Of a stretch of 27,258 nt of DNA, positions 8,401-17,700 are shown one piece after another. The notes beneath the pieces are model-generated. The model ran no database searches, was not told the DNA's origin, and was given only the letters and a program-made list of their open reading frames with translations. Numbering within the stretch: position 1 is the first letter of the stretch; each line of letters begins with the position of its first letter. The stretch covers positions 1-27,258 of IMG/VR virus record IMGVR_UViG_3300010883_000334, one strand, 5' to 3'. The DNA is from a virus. A program made the position numbers and the translations under genes.

Positions 8401-8960
8401 CACCTGGAGCTGAAACAGCTTACCTTGGTGGTCCTAGTACATTTTGGCAATCAGATACTTTTAACGACAGTGTACACCCACAGGGTAGTACAGAATGGAT
8501 AAACGCGTTTTTACCTCAAGGACAACAATATTGGGAAGATAGGTCAGTCTCAGTTAAATACCCAGATTCAGTTCAATTAACTGTGGGGCTAACAACAGCA
8601 ACAACAACAAATCAGTCAGGTCCGGAAGTTAGAGACTGTCTTAATTTATTTTTAAGTAATTCTTCACAAATAGTACCATTCTATTCTTGGGATAAAGGGG
8701 GTCCAAATTATGGTGCACCCGATAGGTATATTGAAGGTGATTTTATGACGGGTACTGGTCAGATAACTGATGGTGATTTCCAAGATAGGTCAACTTGGGG
8801 GTTCCCGACCACACCTATAACATCCAACCAGACCCCTTCGATAATAGGGTTGGGTACTGGGTACCATTTTTATTTTGGTTTAAAACCAGGTGCTACTTCT
8901 TATGATTTATTCGCCAAGAAATATATCCCATTACAATATGACGATGAAATTTACCTATAG
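5442..8960 (+). CDS. Very large structural protein with N-terminal carboxypeptidase-regulatory-like domain, membrane-type segment and cysteine cluster
   Basis: A 1172-residue probable virion or baseplate protein that I cannot assign to a named family. Residues 48-175 resemble a transthyretin/carboxypeptidase-regulatory-like beta sandwich: VCGRVLINGGFGLPNAKISIF, later TNDAGDFMIYGAPLGEQSL, which fits 'T-x-x-x-G-x-F-x-I-x-x-x-P-x-G'. A similar strand pattern recurs around GGFTIDDNGSFLLNVPM (about 335-350). At 517-573 there is a long hydrophobic stretch rich in Ile, Val, Met and Phe, long enough for two membrane helices, interrupted by one Asp. It is followed at about 583-650 by a segment with about a dozen cysteines and a poly-Gly run. 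The C-terminal half is Gly/Thr/Asn-rich, like fibre or decoration domains. The next gene starts directly after its TAG. Its leader contains GTATTTAT (5418-5425). No signal peptide is present. Confidence 0.72.
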   Translation: MLKKLRIRTEIGVDKEVTFDLNQDFDLLEILSLNLHQTDVYPKDCSEFGVVCGRVLINGGFGLPNAKISIFIPLDETDEQNPQVKELYPYKTQNSRNEMGYRYNLLPTSPSYTGHLPSGSFPDVDDILLTPTVSYVYKKYYKYNAKTNDAGDFMIYGAPLGEQSLVMNVDLSDIGCFSMVPEDFKLQGFPESDFNGAQFKTGSNLDSLPQIIMMSKAVDVRPLWGDDESGCGASITRADFDLREAGAIEIKPTSVFMGSIASDNEKNSVNKQCKPRRAMGELCSLVPQAGTVESVRFTPFWKKQARPSGFTINPDLIEEVPVLERFDINGGFTIDDNGSFLLNVPMNLDYVITNEFGERELSPDPTVGIPTKGKYRFRIKPLETTGSARQRRRAGFLVPQIKEYYSTTSLTIPSPATGLPLLFNTKAVRKASYYFGVDYFSYAEESINMGEIISCKDVFYEFSYGRAYAVSQFINKWKARPKDAFIGIKEVAPREEDDCGGQAVKFPINSANKNVNFAIVMNQFITRFLQAIWTAVYFIMVMVCTLVDAIAVILGVILGFINGIMCFICVIVYGLPGGGTVGSYCNCSSCPCSNVSFAPPFSCSSLFGCLHLRVTKYPECEKCGCFSTGGGGGCTSACDGSCDDDPDGDPADYIDCSGPSIEDYALEDGCYNIQWDNILGAIKDLITGDPGPIASIADWRKRENLFRSMCDGLMNYFWSNNWITGFLYAFQFKAKVKPDNDEKAGFKIKMCNDLVVFHPDSQNFYYRCTPYYYDMTTNTGYFEGQAAYDAHSFNAWNLLNPVGILAVLRDVASVTPAAGANRSNILSPTTIMDLGPLIENIGEICVETGGSAEGCSVANDIGVTSFTDPGEFMFDSVNEIVNANSGLVNFINLQTPFKRKETGGWFAGDGRRRELNGGMASILSQFNEIGTVEYESAGDIGIYLFGADVTTSGPNTVPAGQIGTVNTSFAAGNAFWTADGFGWDYAPPGAETAYLGGPSTFWQSDTFNDSVHPQGSTEWINAFLPQGQQYWEDRSVSVKYPDSVQLTVGLTTATTTNQSGPEVRDCLNLFLSNSSQIVPFYSWDKGGPNYGAPDRYIEGDFMTGTGQITDGDFQDRSTWGFPTTPITSNQTPSIIGLGTGYHFYFGLKPGATSYDLFAKKYIPLQYDDEIYL
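6990..7390 (+). other. Hydrophobic membrane-type segment plus cysteine-rich segment within the 5442 gene
   Basis: Codons for residues 517-573 encode an almost uninterrupted hydrophobic stretch (FIMVMV, AVILGVILGF, CFICVIVYG) with a single Asp near the middle, enough for two transmembrane helices in a hairpin. It is followed by residues rich in Cys pairs (C-N-C, C-P-C, C-E-K-C-G-C), a run of five glycines and an Asp-rich stretch. Membrane insertion is inferred from hydrophobicity only. Confidence 0.6.
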
Positions 8961-10703
8961 ATGAGAAATAATGAAATTTTAAGAATAGTTAGGGGTTCAC
9001 AACGGTATGTGGGAGCACAAGATAATAATGTGAGAATACCGTATACTTTAGAATCTAACAATAAACCCCTAATACAAGGAAATAGAAATCTGGTGTTAAA
9101 TCTAGAAGACCAATACTTTAGAGAAAGGGAGGAAAGTTATATATATAGACTTTATGGTAAGGTTAGTGTTGTAACACAAAATGTTATTAGTGGTTGTAGT
9201 TACGATTTAGGTCCCTTCATAGATAGAAGTCTATACTACCACCCAACACCATCTTCATCCGCTGATACTGTCGCGTGTGGGTATCCAGCAAATGAATTCT
9301 TCAGTTTTATACCGTCAACAGCACTAACTTCCGCTCATAATTATAGTGAAGTAAATGCTTACCAAAATAATTGGACGGTATGCCAATCCTACATACAAGG
9401 TAGTGTAAGTGACTACCCTATGGAGTATAGGGTGATGAGTGCCTCCACAGAATCTTTACCAGCTATTACTTTTGGTGTGACTTACAACTCTGGGGATGGG
9501 ATACCATTTTATTGTAAAAATGTAACTATACAAGGAAAACAAGCGGTACAATTTATATGTTATGTGGACCACGGATTGTTAGATTATGAATATATTGTAA
9601 TACAGACTGGTGCGTCTATAGGTATGATAGGAACAACCAACCAAATCACAAGTTTAAATAATGTCACAACATTACCTATGTTTTCTTTAGGTGATGGGAC
9701 ATTAGGTAGTGAGAAAAAAATATTTAATGTTTTATTACAAGATAGTAATATAACTATAACTGATTATGATATGGGGGTATTTAAAAGACTTATAGACCCA
9801 GAAAATGTAGTTGAAACCTTATCACGATATTACGTACATTCACATGAAATATTAACAACCCCTAACGACTATAACTTAGATACCGCAGGTTTTGAATTAG
9901 GGATACACTCAAGAAAACAAAAAAACTTCCCAGCCATTAAATCACCACCTAACGGTGTTGGTCATGTTGTGGTGAAAGATGAGTACCCAGCTTTTTTATG
10001 GAATTTTAATAATGATTTAGATATTAGTGACTATTCTGATAACCTGGGAAGGCCATTAATGGATTTGTACGTTAGTATTTTTGTCGTAAACGAACCAAGA
10101 TTGTGGAAAACTAAAGAAGGGAGTCCAGTTGGTTTGGGTTGGGGGTGGAACTTTATACCAAATGGAATACAAGACCCATACCCAAACAATAACATAGAAC
10201 CAAATCTAACTACCCCTTGGAACTTACCACAAAGTGGTGATAGGTTTACGGGGGCTTTTGTTGAGTATAACGAATGGGAACTAACAGAAAGAATATTGTC
10301 GGAAGTTTACCACAAATTAACATTTAATAGTGAAGAGACAAATGGGTTTTCTTTCTATGATGGGGATTTGGGTGCTGGTGAAGAAATTGCTGGTGGATAT
10401 TACTACCAACCACATAATAGGGTACCTATAAAAAAACAATCTGAAGCGATAAATGTACATAAAAATTATGAATACGTATCAGAATTCTCAACATTCTCAC
10501 CATACGAAGGGTTATTTAGGTGGAGAGAACTACTACCTATTGGGTTTTATGAGTCAGAAACGAACGGTGTAGATTATCCATTTGTCAATGGAGCCCACTA
10601 CCCGTATACTAATCTAGTATTTAATATTAAACCTATAATAATAGATAAAGACTATACGGAACCACCATACTTAAAATTACCAACATACGATGACTGTGAA
10701 TAG
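8961..10703 (+). CDS. Large structural protein, unknown (tail/baseplate context)
   Basis: A 580-residue protein that I do not recognise. It starts immediately after the previous stop (zero spacing) and overlaps the next gene by 14 bases, so the three genes from 5442 are almost certainly co-translated and probably act together. The sequence is beta-type throughout, rich in Tyr, Asn, Pro and Gly, with no coiled coil, signal peptide or membrane segment. The N-terminal region is polar with a short charged patch, DQYFREREESYIYRLYGK (about 51-68). A few isolated cysteines occur (for example SGCSYD and VACGYP), in contrast to the cysteine-dense neighbours. Tryptophan- and tyrosine-rich strands around residues 380-450 would suit a protein-protein or ligand-binding surface. 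A virion structural role is inferred from position. Confidence 0.7.
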   Translation: MRNNEILRIVRGSQRYVGAQDNNVRIPYTLESNNKPLIQGNRNLVLNLEDQYFREREESYIYRLYGKVSVVTQNVISGCSYDLGPFIDRSLYYHPTPSSSADTVACGYPANEFFSFIPSTALTSAHNYSEVNAYQNNWTVCQSYIQGSVSDYPMEYRVMSASTESLPAITFGVTYNSGDGIPFYCKNVTIQGKQAVQFICYVDHGLLDYEYIVIQTGASIGMIGTTNQITSLNNVTTLPMFSLGDGTLGSEKKIFNVLLQDSNITITDYDMGVFKRLIDPENVVETLSRYYVHSHEILTTPNDYNLDTAGFELGIHSRKQKNFPAIKSPPNGVGHVVVKDEYPAFLWNFNNDLDISDYSDNLGRPLMDLYVSIFVVNEPRLWKTKEGSPVGLGWGWNFIPNGIQDPYPNNNIEPNLTTPWNLPQSGDRFTGAFVEYNEWELTERILSEVYHKLTFNSEETNGFSFYDGDLGAGEEIAGGYYYQPHNRVPIKKQSEAINVHKNYEYVSEFSTFSPYEGLFRWRELLPIGFYESETNGVDYPFVNGAHYPYTNLVFNIKPIIIDKDYTEPPYLKLPTYDDCE

Positions 10704-11664
10704 AATTCAAATAAAAAGGGGAGATGGGGATAAAAAAATAACAATCCCAATATCTAATGATTTTGACGAATCTTTAGGTAGAGAACAACTCATATCTTTA
10801 TATGAGAGGTCAGAAATGCAGGACAACATCAATATAACACAAGATTTTGAAACTACTAGATATAAACCAATAACTGATAATATTAACAATAGAATATATT
10901 ACCAAATGGGGTTTCAATTAACACCTAATAACCAACCCACTGGTGATATCGCAGACTACGTCCCAGATTACGCGGCAGTTGGGATAACACATATGGATGT
11001 TAATAGGAGGAAGTCAAATTATACTAAAAGTTTTTTTAAATTTGATTTTTACGACACACCAAATCCACAACAACAAAGATTATATTTTTCTATTGTTAAT
11101 CCAGCTAACAATGGTATGAATTTTGCTGATTTTGAGTGTCCAGGAATGCCACAAAACTTAGGGTGTTTAGCGGCTATTAGTAACGAACCTTTTTTACCCA
11201 ACGGAGATATGAACCCAAACTATGACCCAACTTCGTTTAGGTCAGCTCAGATAAAAGATTTAACCCAAGGTGGTCTAGGTCTTGGTCCATACTACTATGA
11301 CAAATTAGAAGGGTCTCTTTTTGAATTTTCTGCTGTAGGTAAAAAAAGTGAAAATTATTATATACAATGGTTAAAAGATAGAGAATTGGTGAAGTATAAT
11401 GTATTTTATATGAGTTGTAAGTTTTTTAATGCCGAAACTGGAGGTACACATAAATTTATCAATAAAGTACAACCAGCTCAAAAATTTGACATAAGTGCCC
11501 CTGACTATTTTTACTACCAAATAATATTTGACCCTATAAACTTTACATATGTGTTTAATGAATTTGACACCACACTTTACTCAGCTAATAATGGTATAGG
11601 TCCCCAAGTAGGTGGAGCACCAGGTGTTACGGGTATAAACTTCTATGAATACATAAACCCATAA
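10690..11664 (+). CDS. Structural protein, unknown (tail/baseplate context)
   Basis: A 324-residue protein without a recognisable family. The start is the ATG overlapping the previous gene by 14 bases, and the stop TAA shares its last A with the ATG of the next gene, a typical coupled arrangement. The N-terminus MTVNRIQIKRGDGDKKITIPI looks like a beta strand pair; the remainder mixes charged and aromatic segments (RRKSNYTKSFFKFDFYDTP, YYIQWLKDRELVKYNVFYM). There are only a few cysteines, one in ECPGMPQ and one in YMSCKFF, and no membrane segment. Its size and position suggest an adaptor or attachment component linking the large neighbouring proteins, but nothing in the sequence proves this. 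Confidence 0.68.
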   Translation: MTVNRIQIKRGDGDKKITIPISNDFDESLGREQLISLYERSEMQDNINITQDFETTRYKPITDNINNRIYYQMGFQLTPNNQPTGDIADYVPDYAAVGITHMDVNRRKSNYTKSFFKFDFYDTPNPQQQRLYFSIVNPANNGMNFADFECPGMPQNLGCLAAISNEPFLPNGDMNPNYDPTSFRSAQIKDLTQGGLGLGPYYYDKLEGSLFEFSAVGKKSENYYIQWLKDRELVKYNVFYMSCKFFNAETGGTHKFINKVQPAQKFDISAPDYFYYQIIFDPINFTYVFNEFDTTLYSANNGIGPQVGGAPGVTGINFYEYINP

Positions 11665-14600
11665 TGGAAATATATAAATATAAAATATGGACTGGTAATA
11701 TACCAGGTTCTTCAACTCCAGGATGTGAAGATAGGAAGTTAGTTATGCCTAGTAGAGTCACGCCAACAAGACCACAATCCTTAGATTGTGTACCTTGTGA
11801 ATCACTAGGTGACTCAATGATGGTGATGAATGCTTGTCTTGATTGTTATAATGGGTTAGTAAACCCCTGTTGTCCCAATAAAAAAGAAAGTTGTTGTGGT
11901 ATAACTGAAGACCCATGTTTAGACCTACATCAGATGAGTGTGGAAGAACAAAATAAATATTGTAGTAATTGTTTACGAAGAAAAAATGTTATCCAACAAA
12001 AGTTTGGTAATAAAACATTTAGGTTTGACACAATACCCAACACATTTAAAGACCCACTTAGAATGTGTGATTGTTGTAATAGAACTGAAAGACCAACAAC
12101 AACATCTAAATTAACAATATTTTTAGAACAAGATATTAACGATATGGGTCATTACGCAATGTGGGATGGTAGTATGGACCAACAAGATACCTTTTCTAAT
12201 TTTGTGGTTACTGGTGACTTATTAGATAACATGACGGTAAGTGTTTTAAATACTACAGATTTTAAGTTTTTTAAATTTCTAGAAAGTATACAATACACCA
12301 TTGATTGGGGTGAACCATTAAGTCCGGTTCAAACCATAACAGCCCCAATGGATACGGCTTTTAACCAATACACAGTTCCAGGTACTTACATTATTAATAT
12401 ACAAATGTCAGCACCATGGGGGGTTACATCTGTATCACATACTATTGCCGTACCTTACCAAACTGGAGCAAATATATGGGCAGCTGTAGCAAATACTGGA
12501 CAAACTTATACATTCACACCACCTGGTTTTACAACACCAGTTAGTATGGATTATGAAACTTCTGATTGGGGACCATTAGATAGTGGGATGGATATTAATG
12601 GTTATGTAACTTCTAATTACACAACAACACCTTACCCAATACAAGGATTTACAGATAGTATGTTGTCTTCTTTACAGTCTTATAACCCAGCGTTCACACC
12701 TGGTTTATCACCCGGTTATATAACTGGAAACATTGTTAGTGTCGCGGGACAATCTATATTACCAGATGGTTCTTTCGTGGATAATCTACAAGGTCAGATT
12801 ACCTCTTTTGACCCAGACCCCTTTGTAGGTTATACAGCTTACACAATAACTAATGGTACACTTAATTTTGAAATGTTTGACTTCGTAAATGGTGAAACAA
12901 TTTTTGAAACTAAAGGGTATGGTATGAACCCTGAAGATTATTTGTTAAGGGAGTGTGGGTATGCTATACAAGGTGTCTGTGACAGCTGTAATGTTTTACA
13001 AATTTACAATGACGGTGGGAATTGGGTACAACAAGATGTTTTTAACGATAGAGGTGTGTGGGACGTGGATGAAGAGTATGAACCAACAGATTTTGTTTTT
13101 CATGATGGTTGTTGTTATTATGCTATTAGTAGTGTTATAGCTGGTACAGCACCAGACCCTTTAGACCTAACATCTTCTTTTTGGAGGTTATGTTACGGTT
13201 CGTGTCCACTATCGTCACAATTACCGAGTAAGTATGATTGTATAGGGGGTACCTGTGTATTAATATCACCAACCAGTACCTATTACCCTACCGCCCAATT
13301 CCAAGGACCTACAACGGCTGATGCATTAACTGCCTGTGTAAGTAATCCCTGTGTACCAACTACTGGTGACCCAATACATTATAATTGTAATAATGGTATT
13401 TGCACACCAGTTTCACCATCAGCACCAGGTTGGTCTGGTGCTGACCATGTGGGTGTTGGAGCACTTGCACTATGTCAAGCTGCTCAATTAGCTGGTACTT
13501 GTGTTAATGTCACAACTAAATATAATTGTGTCCCAGACGGTAGTGGTGGGGCAAATTGCCAACCTACCCCAGCTGGTATATACCCAGACCTACTTTCGTG
13601 CCAAACTAATTGTACGGTAAATGTGGTATATTTTGATTGGTATTGTTCAGACGTAACACCAACAATACCAAACCCATCAGGACAAGCTTGTACGGCTGTA
13701 GTACAAGGAGACCCACCCCCAGGTAACGCTACAATCCCACTACAAGGTCCTTATGGTGATAAAACAACTTGTGAATCGGATGGTTGTGGCGTTAGTGTTT
13801 TAGAATACTATTGTGTTTGTACTTTACAACAAAATCAGACTATTGTTGACTTAGGTAGTGGTACACAATTTGGTGGAAATTCTTGTACTGGTATAAATAA
13901 TGGACCACCTGGTGGGTTTGCGACTATAGAAGATTGTGAAAATAATTGTATGACTTGGGAGTGTGATGGTCACGGAAATTGTAGTGGACCAACATCCATC
14001 ACAAATGGTGGTCAAGGTCTATTTTGTTCTGACACCACATTAGTAAACGGTGGTTTACAGTATTGGGATGGTGGTGGATATTTGGATATACCTGGTTGTC
14101 AAGATAATTGTCACGAACCAGACACTTGGGTGTGTATGGGGGGTAATTGTACAGAAGTTTTAGAAAGTGATACTACATGTATAAATCCCAACCACGTAGC
14201 AAATGGTACCTCATTTCCTGGTTCGTGTATTGATTGGTCATTTGCTAATAATATGCCAATACAAGGTTGTCAAAATATATCAGAACCTGGATGTAACGCT
14301 AATCTTAGTGCACAATGTGGTGGTGGGTGTGGTCCATGTAATAGTCTAGTTAATGAAATGAGTATGACCGAATGGCCATTTAGACAATATAGTTCTATGG
14401 ATTCCTATAACGCTTTTGATGTGGTAATAGGAATCAACTACACTAACTCACAAAACGATAGTTTACACAAATATTGGTATAAACCATTCCCAATATGTGA
14501 CCCAACTATGGGGGTTGTGATGGTTAATACGACACTTTATAATTGTGGTGACCAAGCTGTGATAGATATTTGTGAATCGTCAGCTTATGGAAATGGTACT

Positions 14601-14729
14601 TACCACCCTTGTACTGATTTAAGTGCACCTAGTTGTGATAACCCACCAATAATAAACATGTCAGTACCAACAGTGGCTGGACAATCTAGATTTATGTCAC
14701 AAACTTGTTGGGAACCATGTGATGGTTAA
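11664..14729 (+). CDS. Cysteine-rich repeat adhesin-like structural protein with PKD-like and possible CBM5/12-like domains
   Basis: A 1021-residue modular protein. Residues 1-140 carry many cysteine knuckles (CVPC, CLDC, NPCC, CCGI, CSNC, CDCC) that could bind zinc. Residues about 200-264 resemble a PKD domain: YTIDWGEPLS, then YTVPGTYIINIQMSAPWG, the 'DWGDG...YxxxGxYxVxLxxxxxxG' pattern common in adhesins. Residues about 452-510 (GVWDVDEEYEPTDFVFHDG, then CCYYAISSV and FWRLC) resemble a CBM5/12 chitin-binding-type module. Residues 524-877 contain about seven imperfect cysteine repeats, each opening with Y/W-x-C-x(3-9)-G-x-C or a variant and closing with C-x(3)-C or similar. The C-terminal ~140 residues have further Cys pairs. 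A role in binding host surface polymers is inferred from these domains. It has a one-base overlap upstream and 17 A/T-rich bases downstream. TATAAATA at codons 4-6 is probably chance. Confidence 0.75.
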   Translation: MEIYKYKIWTGNIPGSSTPGCEDRKLVMPSRVTPTRPQSLDCVPCESLGDSMMVMNACLDCYNGLVNPCCPNKKESCCGITEDPCLDLHQMSVEEQNKYCSNCLRRKNVIQQKFGNKTFRFDTIPNTFKDPLRMCDCCNRTERPTTTSKLTIFLEQDINDMGHYAMWDGSMDQQDTFSNFVVTGDLLDNMTVSVLNTTDFKFFKFLESIQYTIDWGEPLSPVQTITAPMDTAFNQYTVPGTYIINIQMSAPWGVTSVSHTIAVPYQTGANIWAAVANTGQTYTFTPPGFTTPVSMDYETSDWGPLDSGMDINGYVTSNYTTTPYPIQGFTDSMLSSLQSYNPAFTPGLSPGYITGNIVSVAGQSILPDGSFVDNLQGQITSFDPDPFVGYTAYTITNGTLNFEMFDFVNGETIFETKGYGMNPEDYLLRECGYAIQGVCDSCNVLQIYNDGGNWVQQDVFNDRGVWDVDEEYEPTDFVFHDGCCYYAISSVIAGTAPDPLDLTSSFWRLCYGSCPLSSQLPSKYDCIGGTCVLISPTSTYYPTAQFQGPTTADALTACVSNPCVPTTGDPIHYNCNNGICTPVSPSAPGWSGADHVGVGALALCQAAQLAGTCVNVTTKYNCVPDGSGGANCQPTPAGIYPDLLSCQTNCTVNVVYFDWYCSDVTPTIPNPSGQACTAVVQGDPPPGNATIPLQGPYGDKTTCESDGCGVSVLEYYCVCTLQQNQTIVDLGSGTQFGGNSCTGINNGPPGGFATIEDCENNCMTWECDGHGNCSGPTSITNGGQGLFCSDTTLVNGGLQYWDGGGYLDIPGCQDNCHEPDTWVCMGGNCTEVLESDTTCINPNHVANGTSFPGSCIDWSFANNMPIQGCQNISEPGCNANLSAQCGGGCGPCNSLVNEMSMTEWPFRQYSSMDSYNAFDVVIGINYTNSQNDSLHKYWYKPFPICDPTMGVVMVNTTLYNCGDQAVIDICESSAYGNGTYHPCTDLSAPSCDNPPIINMSVPTVAGQSRFMSQTCWEPCDG
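13233..14294 (+). repeat. Tandem array of about seven cysteine-rich protein repeats
   Basis: Successive units begin YDCIGGTC, YNCNNGIC, YNCVPDGSGGANC, FDWYCSDV, YYCVCTLQ, WECDGHGNC and WVCMGGNC. Each is followed by a Gly/Pro/Thr-rich stretch of about 30-45 residues and a second pair of cysteines such as CQTNC, CENNC or CQDNC. Unit length varies and DNA-level identity is low, so the array is old or under diversifying pressure. It lies entirely within the 11664 gene. Confidence 0.72.
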
Positions 14730-14746
14730 AATTAAAAAAATATAAT

Positions 14747-17700
14747 ATGTCAGCAACTTGGGAATTAGTAAAATTTGAAAAACAGGACCCTTCCGGAACT
14801 CCAAGTGGGGTGTTTGTTGGTATGGTGGGTAGGGTTGTGTATGGATACAACCAAATTAATGACCCAAACATATGTGCTTTAGGGAATTGTTGTCCTGCAG
14901 AGGGGGATGTAGCTAATTATTTTTTTCCAGGTAATTTTCACCTACCTCACGCTTGTTTTGGTATGCTAGGTCAAATGTTTTGGGATTACCCCCATGAATA
15001 TTTAAATGATGGTACATTAAACCCTAATTGGAATGGGTGTGCTATGCCACACCCCACAGCTACAGGTTTTAATACTTGTGGTTTTGGTACTGATAACGTT
15101 ATTATTAATACAGGTACCCAACCATGTGAGTGTGGTCTAGGTGAATTTTACACCGCAATACCTAACATAGATTTTACACAAACAGGTCCAGGAGTACAAT
15201 GGTTAATAGTTAATAACACTACAGGTAATGGACAATTAGATTGTTGTGTTGAAATTTTAAAGATTGTGGATAATCAAAGTGATTGGGACAATAATACGGT
15301 TACATGCCCTAGTCAATTTTTCCAGTCTTTACCAACACCCTCAACACAACCACCAGGTTCTTACTTACCACCTACTCTTTTTTGGATGTCGATAGGTGGG
15401 GTACCAACTAGTATAGTTGAAACAAATTGTGAAACTTGTGTTGGAAACCTTTATGGTTGCTTAGACCCAAACGCGATAAACACTTATTGGGATTGTAATG
15501 GTGTACATATACCCACAGTTTATGGACAAAATCCAAATTTAAACAGTGGTTGTTGTATATACCCTGGATGTCCAGACTCATCAGCGTTAAATTATGACCC
15601 AACAGATAATGATGGTTGTGGTACTTGGAGTAGTGGTTCTTGGGTGTCAGGAGGACCTACCGATACTAGTTGTTGTCAATACCCGGGGTGTAATGATAAT
15701 GTGACGGTTTTATGTTCTGTAGGTACACCACTACCAAACGGTGACCCAGGTCCTGTTGGGTGTGTGTCAAATTATGGTTTAGATTGTTTCGGAAATGTGG
15801 TTATACCGGTGACCGGTGGTATATTAGTAAACCCAGGAAGTAGTAATTGTTTCACTAACGAAATACCACCCTCACCAAACAATGATTGTTACTATGTTGG
15901 ATGTACGGACCAAACAGCTAGTAATTATACGCCAGGAGCTAATGGGTGTTTATACCCAGATTTAGACGGTACACAATGTTGTGAATATGAAGGTTGTATG
16001 GACCCAACAGCTGTAAATTATGGAGAATCTTGTAATGACCCGATGGTTATATACTCAGCAGCTCAATTGACAGCTCCTTGTGTACCCGATAATTGTATAG
16101 ACCCACCAGTGATTGGGTGTATGGATGATGGTTGTTGTGTTGATGGTGTGCTAATACTAGTAGACCCAACCGTGACAACACAATGTCCTAACGGTTTACA
16201 TTTATGTCCACAAGCGGGAAGTGGGGTGTCATTTAGTAGTAATTTCCCAGTAGGGTGTACACCAGGTGTTGATTGTGTTTCTTGTTCTTACGACCCTATG
16301 GCTGAAGAACAAGGAATGCCTTATGCGAATTACTGTACTTGTGAGGGTGGTTGGTATTGTGATTTAAGCAACAATCCGGGGTGCACACCAGGTGTTGATT
16401 GTTGTATAGATGTGTACGCTTCAACATTAATACAACCCTACTTCCCAACCACAGACCCAAACGTTTTTGGTCCTTGTGGTCCTAATACTGGTTATCCTTG
16501 TATTAATGCATTAGCAGATTGTAATGATATTTGTGAACAACCAGATTTAGAAGAGTGTGCTGTATTTGTAAATGATAGACAAGGTAATGTTTATTTTTAT
16601 GGTCCACCAGATACAGCACCTAATACTTTAACTTTCTTATTTCATGATGACCAATTTAATGAAAATTCACTACCTGATGGCACACCGTTATTCCCAGGTA
16701 GTGGTGGCGGTTACAATTTAGGGTGGCAAAGTGGTACAGGTTCTTGGGATATCGCTAACGCTATAGTTCCAGGTACCGTTCCAGAACAAAATAAAATATG
16801 GTTATATAGTTGTCGGGTTTTAGATATAGACAACACTTCAGCTAACTACGGTCAAGTTACGTTAGAAACTGTAGGGCCAAACATAGGACTCCCGAAAGGA
16901 ATTATAAGGGAATACGATATTACCATAAATCCTTTTAATGTCGGTAGTCCCATACCAAACCAACCAATGGGAGCCAACAATCCAACATATAATAGAGATA
17001 TAGACATTACTGATTTATGTCAAACCCATGGTTTACCAACAATTGATGCTTCTGGTAATGTTTTTAAAACAATAGGTAACGCTTTGGTTGCAAAAGACGA
17101 GTTTACTTTAATATCTGTTAGTGATGTTGTTTTAGAAATAGACATTAGTGGACCAGTAGGTGTAGCTACAGAATTATTTAAACTGCCTAATCCAACCTAT
17201 CCGGGTTTTAATCCGGGGTTTGCGACATCCCAAGCGGAATCTACGGGAGATGTGGTTGTGGATGTTAATACTGGAGATTTAACTATAACTTATTTTCATG
17301 CACCAAACGTTACTGGTAAATTAATTGGTAAATTTAGTTTAAATGCTGGTGTTGGTGGACAAATGGGTGACAGTGCAGGTAACCCAACTAATTGGTACGA
17401 GATACTTTCTAATGATACTGGGATATCACAGTTTTTTGGGTTATTTAGGTGGATAATAGGTGGTACCCCACAATGGTATGGAATCCAACAAAACCAAACT
17501 GGGGGTGAAATTTATGAATTTGACAACACAACCCTAACAGTAAATAATTCTGTTGGTTTAGTAACAACATTACCTCCGGATACATTATCTGTTCCACCAT
17601 TTAATGAAATATTAGGTGCGTCACAAAGAGATGGTTGTACAGCAGACGACCCTTGTGGTTGTATGGACCCTACGGCTTTAAATTACGACCCAAACGCGGT

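Noticed and set aside
11673-11680. TATAAATA matching the T4 late-promoter core
   Set aside because: It falls within codons 4-6 of the 11664 gene, in very A/T-rich DNA, and no comparable element stands before the other structural genes.
12955-13140. Plus-strand 61-residue open frame rich in Met, Val and Leu
   Set aside because: It is an out-of-frame shadow within the 11664 gene, whose own frame here encodes the convincing CBM5/12-like segment.
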